Positions 54,453 through 63,223 of a DNA stretch of 64,000 bases are shown here, piece by piece. This DNA is from Pseudomonas sp. R76 (GTDB lineage: Bacteria > Pseudomonadota > Gammaproteobacteria > Pseudomonadales > Pseudomonadaceae). The notes under the pieces were generated by a model. It was not told the origin of the DNA. It was given only the letters and a program-made list of their open reading frames with translations, and ran no database searches. Made by a program: the position numbers and the translations under genes. How positions within the stretch are numbered: the first letter of the stretch is position 1; each line of letters starts with the position of its first letter. Location of the stretch: contig NZ_CP019428.1 of NCBI RefSeq assembly GCF_009834565.1, positions 4,898,001 to 4,962,000 of the forward strand, in the 5' to 3' direction.

Positions 54453-55256
54453 ATGGCCTGGTTCGACCATGAAGGCTGCAATCTGCATTACGAGGAATAC
54501 GGCCACGGCAGCCCACTGATCCTGATCCACGGCCTGGGCTCCAGCTGCCAGGATTGGGAGTTGCAGATTCCCGTGCTGGCACGCCACTACCGCCTGATTG
54601 TGGTGGATGTGCGCGGTCATGGTCGCTCCGACAAACCGCGAGAACGCTACAGCATCAAGGGTTTCACCTTTGACCTGCTCGCTTTGATCGAACACCTGAA
54701 CCTGCCGCCCGCCCATGTGGTGGGCTTGTCCATGGGCGGCATGATCGCCTTCCAATTGGCGGTGGACGAACCTCAACTGCTCAAGAGCCTGTGCATCGTC
54801 AACAGCGCGCCCGAGGTCAAGGTGCGCAGCGCCGATGACTATTGGCAGTGGGCCAAGCGCTGGAGCCTGGCGCGCGTACTCAGCATGGCCACCATCGGCA
54901 AGGCGCTCGGCGACCGACTGTTCCCCAAACCGCACCAGGCCGCCCTGCGCCGCAAAATGGCCGAACGCTGGGCAAAAAACGACAAACGTGCTTATCTCGC
55001 CAGCTTCGACGCGATTGTGGGCTGGGGCGTACAGGAACAACTTTCGAAGATTTCCTGTCCAACCCTGGTCATTAGCGCCGACCATGACTACACGCCCGTG
55101 GCGCAGAAAGAAATCTATGTAAAACTGCTGCCCGATGCGCGGCTGGTGGTGATCGAAGATTCCCGCCACGCCACACCCTTGGATCAACCCGAAGTCTTTA
55201 ACGCTACCTTGCTCGATTTTCTAAAGACAGTCGAAACCACTACCCAGGATCACTGA
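54453..55256 (+). CDS. Alpha/beta hydrolase
   Basis: 267 residues. Oxyanion-hole loop LIHGLGSSCQDWE, nucleophile Ser93 in GLSMGGM, acid probably in the VISADHDYTP turn and the histidine in SRHATPLDQPE. Resembles 3-oxoadipate enol-lactonase/BioH-type esterases, but the substrate is open. It lies between the LysR gene and the cyclophilin gene (3 bases apart), so it is likely co-transcribed. Confidence 0.85.
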   Translation: MAWFDHEGCNLHYEEYGHGSPLILIHGLGSSCQDWELQIPVLARHYRLIVVDVRGHGRSDKPRERYSIKGFTFDLLALIEHLNLPPAHVVGLSMGGMIAFQLAVDEPQLLKSLCIVNSAPEVKVRSADDYWQWAKRWSLARVLSMATIGKALGDRLFPKPHQAALRRKMAERWAKNDKRAYLASFDAIVGWGVQEQLSKISCPTLVISADHDYTPVAQKEIYVKLLPDARLVVIEDSRHATPLDQPEVFNATLLDFLKTVETTTQDH

Positions 55257-55259
55257 CCC

Positions 55260-55823
55260 ATGCTGAAAAAAATCGCCTTCTTTGCCGGTTCCGTACTGTT
55301 CGCCGCCAACCTGATGGCTGCCGAGCCCGCCAAGGCACCCCACGTTCTGATCACCACCACCAACGGCGACATTGAAATCGAACTGGACCCGGTCAAGGCA
55401 CCGATCAGCACCAAGAACTTTCTGGCCTACGTCGACAAGGGCTTCTACACCAACACCATTTTTCACCGCGTGATCCCGGGCTTCATGGTCCAGGGCGGCG
55501 GGTTCACCGCGCAAATGTCGCAAAAGCCAACCGAAGCGCCGATCAAGAACGAAGCCAGCAACGGCCTGCATAACGTGCGCGGCACCCTGTCGATGGCACG
55601 CACCAATGACCCGAACTCGGCGACCAGCCAATTCTTCATCAACGTGGCCGACAATGCGTTCCTCGACCCAGGCCGCGACGCCGGTTACGCCGTGTTCGCC
55701 AAAGTGGTCAAAGGCATGGATGTGGTCGACGTGATCGTCAACTCGCAAACCACCACCAAGCAGGGCATGCAGAACGTGCCTATCGATCCTGTTGTGATCA
55801 AGTCGGCCAAGCGCATCGACTGA
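55260..55823 (+). CDS. ppiA: Periplasmic peptidyl-prolyl cis-trans isomerase (cyclophilin, PpiA)
   Basis: 187 residues with signal peptide [20 protein letters not shown]. Cyclophilin motifs: [55 protein letters not shown] and [16 protein letters not shown]. It speeds proline isomerisation during folding of exported proteins. Followed by a perfect GC hairpin. Confidence 0.92.
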   Translation: MLKKIAFFAGSVLFAANLMAAEPAKAPHVLITTTNGDIEIELDPVKAPISTKNFLAYVDKGFYTNTIFHRVIPGFMVQGGGFTAQMSQKPTEAPIKNEASNGLHNVRGTLSMARTNDPNSATSQFFINVADNAFLDPGRDAGYAVFAKVVKGMDVVDVIVNSQTTTKQGMQNVPIDPVVIKSAKRID

Positions 55824-55840
55824 GGTCTGCAGGTAGCTCC

Positions 55841-55865
55841 GCGCGTGGCCCACAAGGCCACGCGC
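55841..55865 (+). terminator. GC hairpin after ppiA
   Basis: GCGCGTGGCC and GGCCACGCGC around CACAA, a perfect 10-bp stem with only a weak T-run after it. Probably an attenuator or partial terminator. Confidence 0.55.
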
Positions 55866-55905
55866 GCATTTGAACAGGAGAGCCCGCCAGGCGGGCGTCA
55901 ACCTA

Positions 55906-57738
55906 ATGCTCTATCGTCGTTTTGAACAACTGATCGACATCTTCCGCGCCGCGCCCAGCGACGCCCCGCCCGACAAAGTCCTGCCCTTCTACCTCTACTA
56001 CCTGCGCCAAGTGTGGCCGAGCTTTGCCGCCTTGCTGGTGGTCGGCCTGATCGGCGCGCTGATCGAAGTGGCGTTGTTCAGCTACCTGAGCCGCATCATC
56101 GACCTGGCCCAAGGCACGCCGCCCGCCGACTTCTTCCAGGTTCACAGCGCCGAGTTGATCTGGATGGCCGTGGTCGCCCTGCTGCTGCGCCCGATCTTCA
56201 ACGGCCTGCATGACTTGCTGGTGCACCAGACCATCAACCCCGGCATGACCAGCCTGATCCGCTGGCAGAACCACAGCTACGTGCTTAAGCAGAGCCTGAA
56301 TTTCTTCCAGAACGACTTCGCCGGGCGCATCGCCCAGCGCATCATGCAAACCGGCAACTCGCTGCGCGACTCGGCGGTGGCGACGGCGGAGGCCATCTGG
56401 CACGTGTCGATCTACGCGATCAGTGCCCTGGTGCTGTTTGCCGAGGCTGACTGGCGGCTGATGATTCCGCTGATCACCTGGATCATCTGCTACAGCCTGG
56501 CCTTGCGTTACTTTGTGCCGCGCGTGAAAGAGCGCTCGGTGATTTCCTCCGAGGCGCGCTCCAAGTTGATGGGGCGTATCGTTGACGGCTACACCAACAT
56601 CACCACCTTGAAGCTGTTTGCTCACACGCAAAATGAGCAGGAATACGCCAAGGAAGCGATCATCGAGCAGACCGAAAAAACCCAGCTGGCCGCCCGCGTG
56701 CTGACCAGCATGGACGTGACCATTGCCATCCTCAACGGCCTGCTGATCGTTACCACCACCGGCCTGGCGTTGTGGCTGTGGACGCAATCGTTGATCTCGG
56801 TCGGTGCGATTGCCCTGGCCACCGGCCTGGTAATTCGGATCGTCAACATGTCCGGCTGGATCATGTGGGTGGTCAACGGCATTTTCGAAAATATCGGCAT
56901 GGTGCAGGACGGCCTGAAAACCATCGCTGCGCCGCTGGCAGTGACCGACCGTGAGAACGCGCCGTGCCTGAACGTGCCCCATGGCGAAGTGCGCTTCGAG
57001 CAGGTGGATTTTCACTATGGCAAGAAAAGCGGAATCATTGGTGGCTTGAACCTGAACATCAAAGCCGGGGAAAAGATCGGCCTGATCGGCCCGTCCGGCG
57101 CAGGCAAGTCGACTCTGGTCAACCTGCTGCTGCGCCTGTACGACCTGCAAGGCGGGCGCATCCTGATCGACGGCCAGAACATCGCCGAGGTCGCCCAGGA
57201 AAGCCTGCGCGCACAGATCGGGATGATCACCCAGGACACTTCGCTGCTGCACCGTTCGATCCGCGACAACCTGCTGTACGGCAAGCCGGACGCCACCGAT
57301 GAGGAACTCAACGCCGCCATCCACAAGGCCCGCGCCGACGAGTTCATCCCGCTGCTGTCGGACGCCGAAGGCCGCACCGGGCTGGATGCCCATGTGGGTG
57401 AGCGCGGGGTGAAACTCTCCGGCGGGCAACGCCAGCGCATCGCCATCGCGCGAGTACTGCTCAAGGACGCGCCGATCCTGATCATGGACGAGGCCACCTC
57501 GGCACTGGACTCGGAAGTCGAAGCGGCGATCCAGGAAAGCCTGGAAACCCTGATGCAAGGCAAGACCGTGATTGCGATTGCGCACCGGTTGTCGACCATC
57601 GCGCGGATGGACAGGCTGGTGGTGCTGGAAAAAGGCCAGATTGCCGAGACCGGCAGCCATGCCGAGCTGCTCGCCCATGGCGGGTTGTACGCGCGGTTGT
57701 GGCAGCACCAGACCGGCGGGTTTGTCGGCATCGACTGA
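55906..57738 (+). CDS. ABC exporter (fused membrane and ATPase domains)
   Basis: 610 residues from the ATG at 55906 (MLYRRFEQLIDIFRAAP). An N-terminal type IV exporter membrane domain of six helices (to ~330), then an ATPase with Walker A GLIGPSGAGKSTLVNLLL, signature KLSGGQRQRIAIARVLL, Walker B ILIMDEATSALD and the H-loop AIAHRLSTIARMD. Half-size exporter (homodimer expected); likely lipid, peptide or drug substrate. The ribosome site AGGAG (55876-55880) is separated from the ATG by a GC palindrome, an unusual leader; a TTG at 55870 is the alternative start. Confidence 0.9.
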   Translation: MLYRRFEQLIDIFRAAPSDAPPDKVLPFYLYYLRQVWPSFAALLVVGLIGALIEVALFSYLSRIIDLAQGTPPADFFQVHSAELIWMAVVALLLRPIFNGLHDLLVHQTINPGMTSLIRWQNHSYVLKQSLNFFQNDFAGRIAQRIMQTGNSLRDSAVATAEAIWHVSIYAISALVLFAEADWRLMIPLITWIICYSLALRYFVPRVKERSVISSEARSKLMGRIVDGYTNITTLKLFAHTQNEQEYAKEAIIEQTEKTQLAARVLTSMDVTIAILNGLLIVTTTGLALWLWTQSLISVGAIALATGLVIRIVNMSGWIMWVVNGIFENIGMVQDGLKTIAAPLAVTDRENAPCLNVPHGEVRFEQVDFHYGKKSGIIGGLNLNIKAGEKIGLIGPSGAGKSTLVNLLLRLYDLQGGRILIDGQNIAEVAQESLRAQIGMITQDTSLLHRSIRDNLLYGKPDATDEELNAAIHKARADEFIPLLSDAEGRTGLDAHVGERGVKLSGGQRQRIAIARVLLKDAPILIMDEATSALDSEVEAAIQESLETLMQGKTVIAIAHRLSTIARMDRLVVLEKGQIAETGSHAELLAHGGLYARLWQHQTGGFVGID

Positions 57739-57757
57739 GGCTGACACCGCTGGACCC

Positions 57758-57846
57758 TGTGGGAGCTGGCTTGCCTGCGATAGCGCAGTGTCAGTACCCA
57801 ATTGGCTGCCTGGCACACTGCAATCGCAGGCAAGCCAGCTCCCACA
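57758..57846. repeat. REPIN
   Basis: Inverted pair of the GTGGGAGCTGGCTTGCCTGCGAT family just after the ABC gene. Confidence 0.92.
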
Positions 57847-57973
57847 CTTAACAGCGTCAGACAGCTTATTCATTAGGCCCTGGCGCTTTTTTATGGCCTG
57901 GACCTGCCCACAAAGCCTGCTTCAATCAAAGCAGTGCCCAGTCGGGCGCTGAAGTAAATCTGCAGGGAGCATC

Positions 57974-58051
57974 ATTGATTTACTGATCATCCTCGGCGCA
58001 GTGATCGGCGGCGTGACCTATCGATGGCTGGGCAAGGAGGACTCGGCCTGA
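57974..58051 (+). CDS. Possible 25-residue membrane peptide with ATT start
   Basis: Frame DLLIILGAVIGGVTYRWLGKEDSA encodes one hydrophobic helix with a charged end, preceded by AGGGAG 4 bases before an ATT codon. There is no ATG/GTG/TTG in frame at that place. Shape and spacing look genuine, but the non-canonical start makes this tentative. Confidence 0.3.
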   Translation: MDLLIILGAVIGGVTYRWLGKEDSA

Positions 58052-58062
58052 GGCAAACGGGT

Positions 58063-59187
58063 TCAGCCCTGCCGATAAGGCAGGGCTGCCCTCGCCTCTT
58101 CGGCATACGCCAGAATCCCCACGCGCTCGCGCTCGAGGAAATCCTCGACGGCATGTTTCAAGCCCGGATGGCGCAGGTAATGCCATGAACGCGTGATCAC
58201 CGGCTCAAACCCGCGAATCAACTTGTGCTCGCCTTGGGCGCCGGCGTCGAAGCGTTGCAGGCCGTGGGCGATGGCGTAGTCCATGCCCTGGTAGAAGCAG
58301 GTTTCGAAATGCAGGCGGTCGAATTCCGCCAGGCAACCCCAATAACGCCCGTAGAAGCTGTCGCCACCGATCAGGCTGAAGGCCATGGCTACCGGGCGTG
58401 TGCCTTGTTTGGCCAGGACCACGCGAATCGCCTCGGGCATGCGCTCGGCCAGCACGCTGAAAAACGCGCGGGTCAGGTACGGCGACTGGCGGCGCACGGC
58501 GTAGGTGTTGGCGTAGCAGGCGTAGACAAAATCCCACTGCGCTTCACTCAGCTCATGGCCTTGCAGCCATTCGAACTCGATGCCCTGCCCGGCGACTTGT
58601 TCGCGCTCTTTGCGCATCTGTTTGCGCTTACGCGAACTCAAGGCGTCGAGGAAGTCCTGGAAGTCGCGATAGCCACGATTCTGCCAATGAAACTGGCAGC
58701 CCAACCGCTGCAGCCAGCCCGGCTGCGTCGCCAGTGCTGCGTCGGCCAACGGGTCGGTGAAGTTGATATGGGCACTGGAGAGCCCTTCGATTTCCAGGTA
58801 GCCGGGCAGGCTGTTCAGCAGCTCAAAACCGTCCTCGGCGTTCCTCGCCAATAAGCGCGGCCCACTGACCGGGCTGAACGGCACCGCCGTGAGCAACTTG
58901 GGGTAGTAGTCGATACCGGCGCGCTCGCAGGCATCCGCCCACCCGTGATCAAACACGTACTCGCCGTAGGAATGCCATTTGCGATAACCGGGCAATGCCG
59001 CCACCAAGCGATCGCCCTCCCAATGCAGCAAGTGCTCAGGCTGCCAGCCCGAATGCGGGCCCAGGCTGGCGCTGTCTTCCAGCGCACTCAGGAACGCATG
59101 CCGCACAAACGGCTGGGCCTGCGGCACAAGGGCATCCCAAACCTCTGGGGCGATTTCGGACAGGCTGTCCAGGCGTTGCAACGGCAT
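58063..59187 (-). CDS. FemAB/GNAT-like acyltransferase family protein (COG3146 type)
   Basis: 374 residues from the ATG at 59187 (preceded by GAGG; further ATGs upstream are less favoured). Begins MPLQRLDSLSEIAPEVWDAL, with VRHAFLSALEDSASLGP and GWQPEHLLHWEGDRLVAALPGYRKWHSYGEYVFDHGWA, the signature of the family labelled 'peptidoglycan biosynthesis protein / GNAT'. Later GDSFYGRYWGCLAEFDRLHFETCFYQGMDYAI and GAQGEHKLIRGFEP are conserved. Function not proven. Confidence 0.85.
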   Translation of the reverse strand: MPLQRLDSLSEIAPEVWDALVPQAQPFVRHAFLSALEDSASLGPHSGWQPEHLLHWEGDRLVAALPGYRKWHSYGEYVFDHGWADACERAGIDYYPKLLTAVPFSPVSGPRLLARNAEDGFELLNSLPGYLEIEGLSSAHINFTDPLADAALATQPGWLQRLGCQFHWQNRGYRDFQDFLDALSSRKRKQMRKEREQVAGQGIEFEWLQGHELSEAQWDFVYACYANTYAVRRQSPYLTRAFFSVLAERMPEAIRVVLAKQGTRPVAMAFSLIGGDSFYGRYWGCLAEFDRLHFETCFYQGMDYAIAHGLQRFDAGAQGEHKLIRGFEPVITRSWHYLRHPGLKHAVEDFLERERVGILAYAEEARAALPYRQG

Positions 59188-59305
59188 CGGCATCCTCACT
59201 ACATCGGGGCGTGAAAGCCTCGCGAGTATCGCTTATCGCCAGGCAATACACATCTTCAAATCGCGCCACAAGCCCCAAAACCAATAGTTCCATTTCTAAA
59301 TATTT

Positions 59306-59321
59306 TGTCATCTACATGACA
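59306..59321 (+). promoter_or_regulatory. Palindromic operator-like site upstream of the porin gene
   Basis: TGTCAT and ATGACA arms around CTAC, a perfect 6-bp dyad 149 bases before the porin start. The regulator is unknown. Confidence 0.4.
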
Positions 59322-59469
59322 TCACTTAGCCACTTCACCGTCATAAGTGATCGTGATACTGACGCCTGTTTTTAGAGCGCCTGGTTCTAGCAGGCGGCTA
59401 CTTTCCGTCCGTCATCGGTCGGTTGTGTCCTGGATGGTTTGCCATCCCTCCTCACTTTCGGAGATTGAT

Positions 59470-60792
59470 ATGCGTCTTGCTTCCACTAAAACTGCGGCGG
59501 TCCTGTGCGGCGGCCTGTTACTGGCCCTGAGCGGTCAGGCCAGCGCTGCAGTCGACGCTAAATTGCTCGACATGCTCAAGGCCAACGGCCAGATCACCGC
59601 TGCGCAGTACACCGAACTGCAAGCGGAATTGGCCAAGGACCAGAAAGAAAAGCAGATCGCACAGCAAGCTCAACAAGAGACCAACGAGCAGATCGCGGCC
59701 ACCGCGAAAAAAACCAACGAGTTGAGCAGCTTCGACCAGAAGCTGGCCTGGGCCGCCAAGACCCAGTTCAAGGGTGACGTGCGCTTCCGTCAGGAAACCG
59801 TGAAGATCCAGGGCGAATCCAACAACGGTGGCCGCGACAAGGACCGTCAGCGCATCCGTGCCCGCCTGGGCGCCTACACCGAGATCAACTCGCAGGTCGA
59901 CACCGGCATTCGTATCGCCACCGGCAGCAGCGACGACGCGCGCTCCACCAACCAGGACCAGGACAACTACTTCGACAAGAAGTCGATCTGGCTGGACCTC
60001 GGCTACATCGACTACCACCCGGACCAGATCAAGAACCTGCACGTGATCGGCGGCAAGATGCTGCAGCCGTGGGTGAACATGGGCGACGTAATCTGGGACA
60101 GCGATATCAACCCGGAAGGCCTGGCACTGACCTACAAATACCCATTGGGCAGCAGCGCCGAGCTGTTCGGCAGCCTGGGTAACTACAACCTCAAGGACAA
60201 CGTCGATGGCGACGGCGTGCAATTTCGCCACGACCTGCGCCTGACGTCCGGCCAGCTGGGCACGCGTTTCTCGGTCACCGACAACCTGAAAATGACCTTG
60301 GGCGGCAGCGTCTACGCCTACCAGAACGATAAGGACAGCCGTTGCACAACCACCACCACGCCTTGCGCACTGGCGGTCAATGGCAACTCGGCCGACAACC
60401 AGTTCCGCCTGTATGAAGGGTTCGCCCAGGCTGACATCGGTGGCTTGGCAGTGCCGCTGGCGTTCTACGGCCAATACGTGAAGAACAACGATGCCGTGAC
60501 CGACCAGGACACCGCCTGGCTGATCGGCGCCAAGTCCAAAGTGTTCGGCTTCAACCTGGACTACAACTACCGCGACATCCAGCGTAACGCCGTGGTCGGC
60601 GCTTTCACCGATTCGGACTTCGCCAACGGCACCACCGGTTCGCGCGGTCACAAGATGAAGGTCAGCTACGACATCGACAAGAACTTCGCCCTCGGTGCCA
60701 CGTACTTCCTGACCAAGGCAGACTACGCCAGCCGCACGCAGCGTGACGCCAACACCAACACCCTGCAATTGGATGCTGAAGCCAAGTTCTAA
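59470..60792 (+). CDS. Putative outer-membrane porin
   Basis: 440 residues from the ATG at 59470. Signal peptide MRLASTKTAAVLCGGLLLALSGQASA. Then a coiled-coil of about 60 residues rich in Gln/Lys (LLDMLKANGQITAAQYTELQ, AKDQKEKQIAQQAQQETNEQ) and a beta-barrel of about 340 residues ending LQLDAEAKF. Phe at the C-terminus marks an outer-membrane barrel. It fits the 'putative porin' family common in Pseudomonas. Solute unknown. Confidence 0.88.
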   Translation: MRLASTKTAAVLCGGLLLALSGQASAAVDAKLLDMLKANGQITAAQYTELQAELAKDQKEKQIAQQAQQETNEQIAATAKKTNELSSFDQKLAWAAKTQFKGDVRFRQETVKIQGESNNGGRDKDRQRIRARLGAYTEINSQVDTGIRIATGSSDDARSTNQDQDNYFDKKSIWLDLGYIDYHPDQIKNLHVIGGKMLQPWVNMGDVIWDSDINPEGLALTYKYPLGSSAELFGSLGNYNLKDNVDGDGVQFRHDLRLTSGQLGTRFSVTDNLKMTLGGSVYAYQNDKDSRCTTTTTPCALAVNGNSADNQFRLYEGFAQADIGGLAVPLAFYGQYVKNNDAVTDQDTAWLIGAKSKVFGFNLDYNYRDIQRNAVVGAFTDSDFANGTTGSRGHKMKVSYDIDKNFALGATYFLTKADYASRTQRDANTNTLQLDAEAKF

Positions 60793-60845
60793 TGGGTGTG
60801 CAATAAACCTTGGGCCAGGACGGCCCGAGGTGGTTTCAACAGCCT

Positions 60846-60892
60846 TGTGTGGGTGGGTCGCCCCCCATTATCCGTTCGACTCACCCACACGA
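60846..60892. other. Long imperfect inverted repeat after the porin gene
   Basis: A 17-base arm beginning CTTGTGTGGGTGGG pairs with one ending CACCCACACGAG at 15 of 17 positions around a ~16-base loop. It may end transcription from both sides, although no T-run is present. Confidence 0.55.
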
Positions 60893-60911
60893 GCCTGCAA
60901 TATTCCCGCCT

Positions 60912-61145
60912 TTACTGATCTTTGAGCCGCTCGGCCACCAGCCGATCAGCCAACGCATCAGCATCCTTGACCGGTTCTTCCGGCATGATCTTCAACGTCG
61001 CCTGCATCAGGCGCATCTGACGGATAAATCGCCGGCAGTTAGGGCAAAACATCAAGTGATGACGCACCAGCAGACGCTCGCGAAAGGTCAATTGCCCATC
61101 GAGATAGTCACTGGAACGTGCCACTTGTTCTTTACAGGTCAACAT
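60912..61145 (-). CDS. Soluble zinc-finger anti-sigma factor (77 aa)
   Basis: Contains a ZAS-type motif H30-x3-C34-x2-C37 (HLMFCPNC) that binds zinc, and an N-terminal CKEQVARSSDYLDGQL helix. There is no membrane segment, so release would be by redox or metal change rather than proteolysis. It overlaps the upstream sigma gene by 7 bases, i.e. translational coupling, and corresponds to PA3284 in P. aeruginosa. Confidence 0.85.
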   Translation of the reverse strand: MLTCKEQVARSSDYLDGQLTFRERLLVRHHLMFCPNCRRFIRQMRLMQATLKIMPEEPVKDADALADRLVAERLKDQ

Positions 61146-61753
61146 TCGCCCGTTTCCTCAAAATACTCCACCGTGGCGAAGACTTTAAGCCGTGCTCGAT
61201 GCAACAGCACACGGACATTGGAGAGCGACAACGTCAGAAGATTACAGATTTCCTCCAACTCCAATCCCTGGCGTTCGCGCAGCACCAGCACGCTGCTTTG
61301 CAGCTCTGACAAACTCAGCAACGTATGTTCCAGGCATTTGCGCAACTCATCCTCGGTCAGCAGCGCTTCCGGGGTGTCCTGGTGCCAGGCGTAAGGTGCG
61401 ACGGCCCAGTGGCCATCGTCGGGGACGAAGCGGTCATCACCAATGGTGCCGTGGGGCGAAGGCAAATCGTCGAGCAACACTTCCCGGCGATTCTGTTTGT
61501 AGCGGCCTTTGGCGGAGTTGGCGGTGATGGTCAGCAGCCAGGTTTTGAGGCTGGAGCGCCCTTCGAACTTGGCCAGGTTGCGCACCACCGACAGCCAGGC
61601 GTCCTGCACCACTTCATCGGCGTGACGCTGGCCGACGATGGCATAAGCCACTGCGCGCATGGCGCTCTGGTAGGTGGTGACCAATTCCTTGTAGGCCCGC
61701 TGCTCGCCCTTGAGCAACCGTTCAAGCAGGTGCGTGTCGTCCGCTGCTGCCAT
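61139..61753 (-). CDS. ECF-family RNA polymerase sigma factor
   Basis: 204 residues. Region 2 (LERLLKGEQRAYKELVTTYQSAM, then HADEVVQDAWLSVVRNLAKFEGRSSLKTWLLTITAN) and region 4 (CLEHTLLSLSELQSSVLVLRERQGLELEEICNLL, then LSNVRVLLHRARLKVFA) are both present with a ~40-residue linker. It is likely held by the zinc-finger partner downstream. The gene corresponds to PA3285, next to the FabH-like gene PA3286. Regulon unknown. Confidence 0.93.
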   Translation of the reverse strand: MAAADDTHLLERLLKGEQRAYKELVTTYQSAMRAVAYAIVGQRHADEVVQDAWLSVVRNLAKFEGRSSLKTWLLTITANSAKGRYKQNRREVLLDDLPSPHGTIGDDRFVPDDGHWAVAPYAWHQDTPEALLTEDELRKCLEHTLLSLSELQSSVLVLRERQGLELEEICNLLTLSLSNVRVLLHRARLKVFATVEYFEETGEC

Positions 61754-61788
61754 CGTTTACCTCAATCCTGCTGTGGAAATCCGCTACC

Positions 61789-61860
61789 TGTGGGAGCTGG
61801 CTTGCCTGCGATAGCGGCGGTGGCTGCACTATCGTCATCGCAGGCAAGCCAGCTCCCACA
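61789..61860. repeat. REPIN
   Basis: Inverted pair of the GTGGGAGCTGGCTTGCCTGCGAT family between the sigma gene and the FabH-like gene. Confidence 0.92.
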
Positions 61861-61882
61861 TTGACCGCAATCTGCCTCGATA

Positions 61883-63004
61883 TTAGCGTTTACGCAGGAT
61901 CACGCTGCCGATCGAATAACCCGCGCCGAACGAGCTGAGCACTGCCACAGAACCTTTTGGCAAATCATCCTGATAGGTGTGGAATGCAATCACCGAGCCC
62001 GCCGAGCTGGTGTTGGCGTAAGTGTCGAGAATCACCGGTGCTTCTTCCACCGAGGCTTCGCGGCCCAGCAGCTTTTTCACGATCAGGTGGTTCATGCTCA
62101 GGTTGGCCTGGTGCAGCCAGAAGCGCTTCACGTCAGCGACGTTCAGCTGGTTTTCTTCCAGGTGCACGCCGATCAGTTCGGCAACCATCGGGCAGACGTC
62201 CCGGAATACCTTGCGGCCTTCCTGCACGAACAGCTTGTCGGGCGCGCCGATGCCCTCTTCCGCGGTGCGGTTGAGGAAGCCGAAGTTGTTGCGGATGTTG
62301 TTGGAGAACTTGGTCAGCAGCTTGGTGCTCACCACGTCGAACTGGTGCTCGGAGGTCGCCAGGTCGGCGCGTTCCAGGACCACTGCAGTGGCCGCGTCAC
62401 CGAAGATGAAGTGGCTGTCACGGTCACGGAAATTCAGGTGCCCGGTGCAGACTTCCGGGTTGACCATCAGGATCGCCCGCGCCTGGCCCAGCTGGATGCT
62501 GTTGGCGGCGTTCTGAATACCGAAGGTTGCCGACGAGCAGGCCACGTTCATGTCAAAGCCGAAGCCTTCAATGCCCAGGGCTTCCTGCACTTCGATAGCG
62601 ATGGCCGGGTAGGCGCGCTGCAGGTTGGAGCAGGCGACGATCACGCCATCGATGTCGGCGGCGGTCTTGCCGGCGCGTTGCAGGGCCTGTTCGGCAGCGC
62701 CGACGGCCATCTGGCAGAGCACCGACCACTCGTCATTGCTGCGCTCAGGCAGGCGCGGGGCCATGCGCTGCGGGTCGAGGATGCCGTCCTTGTCCATGAC
62801 AAAACGGCTCTTGATGCCCGACGCCTTCTCGATAAAGGCCGCACTGGACTCGGTCAGTGCCTGCACTTCGCCACGTTCGATAGCGGCCGCGTTATCCGTA
62901 TTGAACTGCTGCACATAGGTATTGAAAGACTGCACCAGCTCTTCGTTGGAGATGCTGTTGGCCGGGGTGTACAGGCCAGTGCCGCTGATGACGACGTTAT
63001 GCAC
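61883..63004 (-). CDS. Beta-ketoacyl-ACP synthase III-like (PA3286-type FabH)
   Basis: 373 residues from a GTG at 63004 (VHNVVISGTGLYTP) with AGAGGAA 6 bases upstream. Active-site Cys in NVACSSATFGIQ, His in FWLHQANLSMNHLI, Asn in DTYANTSSAGSV: the thiolase-fold triad of FabH. PA3286 of P. aeruginosa condenses octanoyl-CoA with malonyl-ACP, shunting beta-oxidation products into fatty acid synthesis (memory). Corresponding gene order PA3284-PA3286 is kept here. Confidence 0.9.
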   Translation of the reverse strand: MHNVVISGTGLYTPANSISNEELVQSFNTYVQQFNTDNAAAIERGEVQALTESSAAFIEKASGIKSRFVMDKDGILDPQRMAPRLPERSNDEWSVLCQMAVGAAEQALQRAGKTAADIDGVIVACSNLQRAYPAIAIEVQEALGIEGFGFDMNVACSSATFGIQNAANSIQLGQARAILMVNPEVCTGHLNFRDRDSHFIFGDAATAVVLERADLATSEHQFDVVSTKLLTKFSNNIRNNFGFLNRTAEEGIGAPDKLFVQEGRKVFRDVCPMVAELIGVHLEENQLNVADVKRFWLHQANLSMNHLIVKKLLGREASVEEAPVILDTYANTSSAGSVIAFHTYQDDLPKGSVAVLSSFGAGYSIGSVILRKR

Positions 63005-63223
63005 GGTCGTTCCTCTAAATCTGTCAGGCAGAAGATATTGGTACCGTCGTACCAAACTTTAAGTCGTTCGATTCCGTCCAGCGGTCATCAAACTGGCAAC
63101 GCTTTATTCCTTCGCGCCGTGGCTGAGCAACAGCCCATTACGACGATCCCGGCATTTATAACCGCGAAGTTTGCCACAACCTCGGAGTTTTCGCGCCACT
63201 TCCCGGATAAACCCCATACCGAA

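Noticed and set aside
55903..57873. Open frame of 656 codons antisense to the ABC exporter
   Set aside because: The ABC gene on the other strand has all exporter motifs. The antisense frame is Asp/His/Gln/Val-rich with no motif, as expected for the complement of GC-rich codons.
59518..60768. Long open frame opposite the porin gene
   Set aside because: The porin has a signal peptide, coiled coil and C-terminal Phe; the antisense frame is a Val/Gly/Ala-rich shadow.
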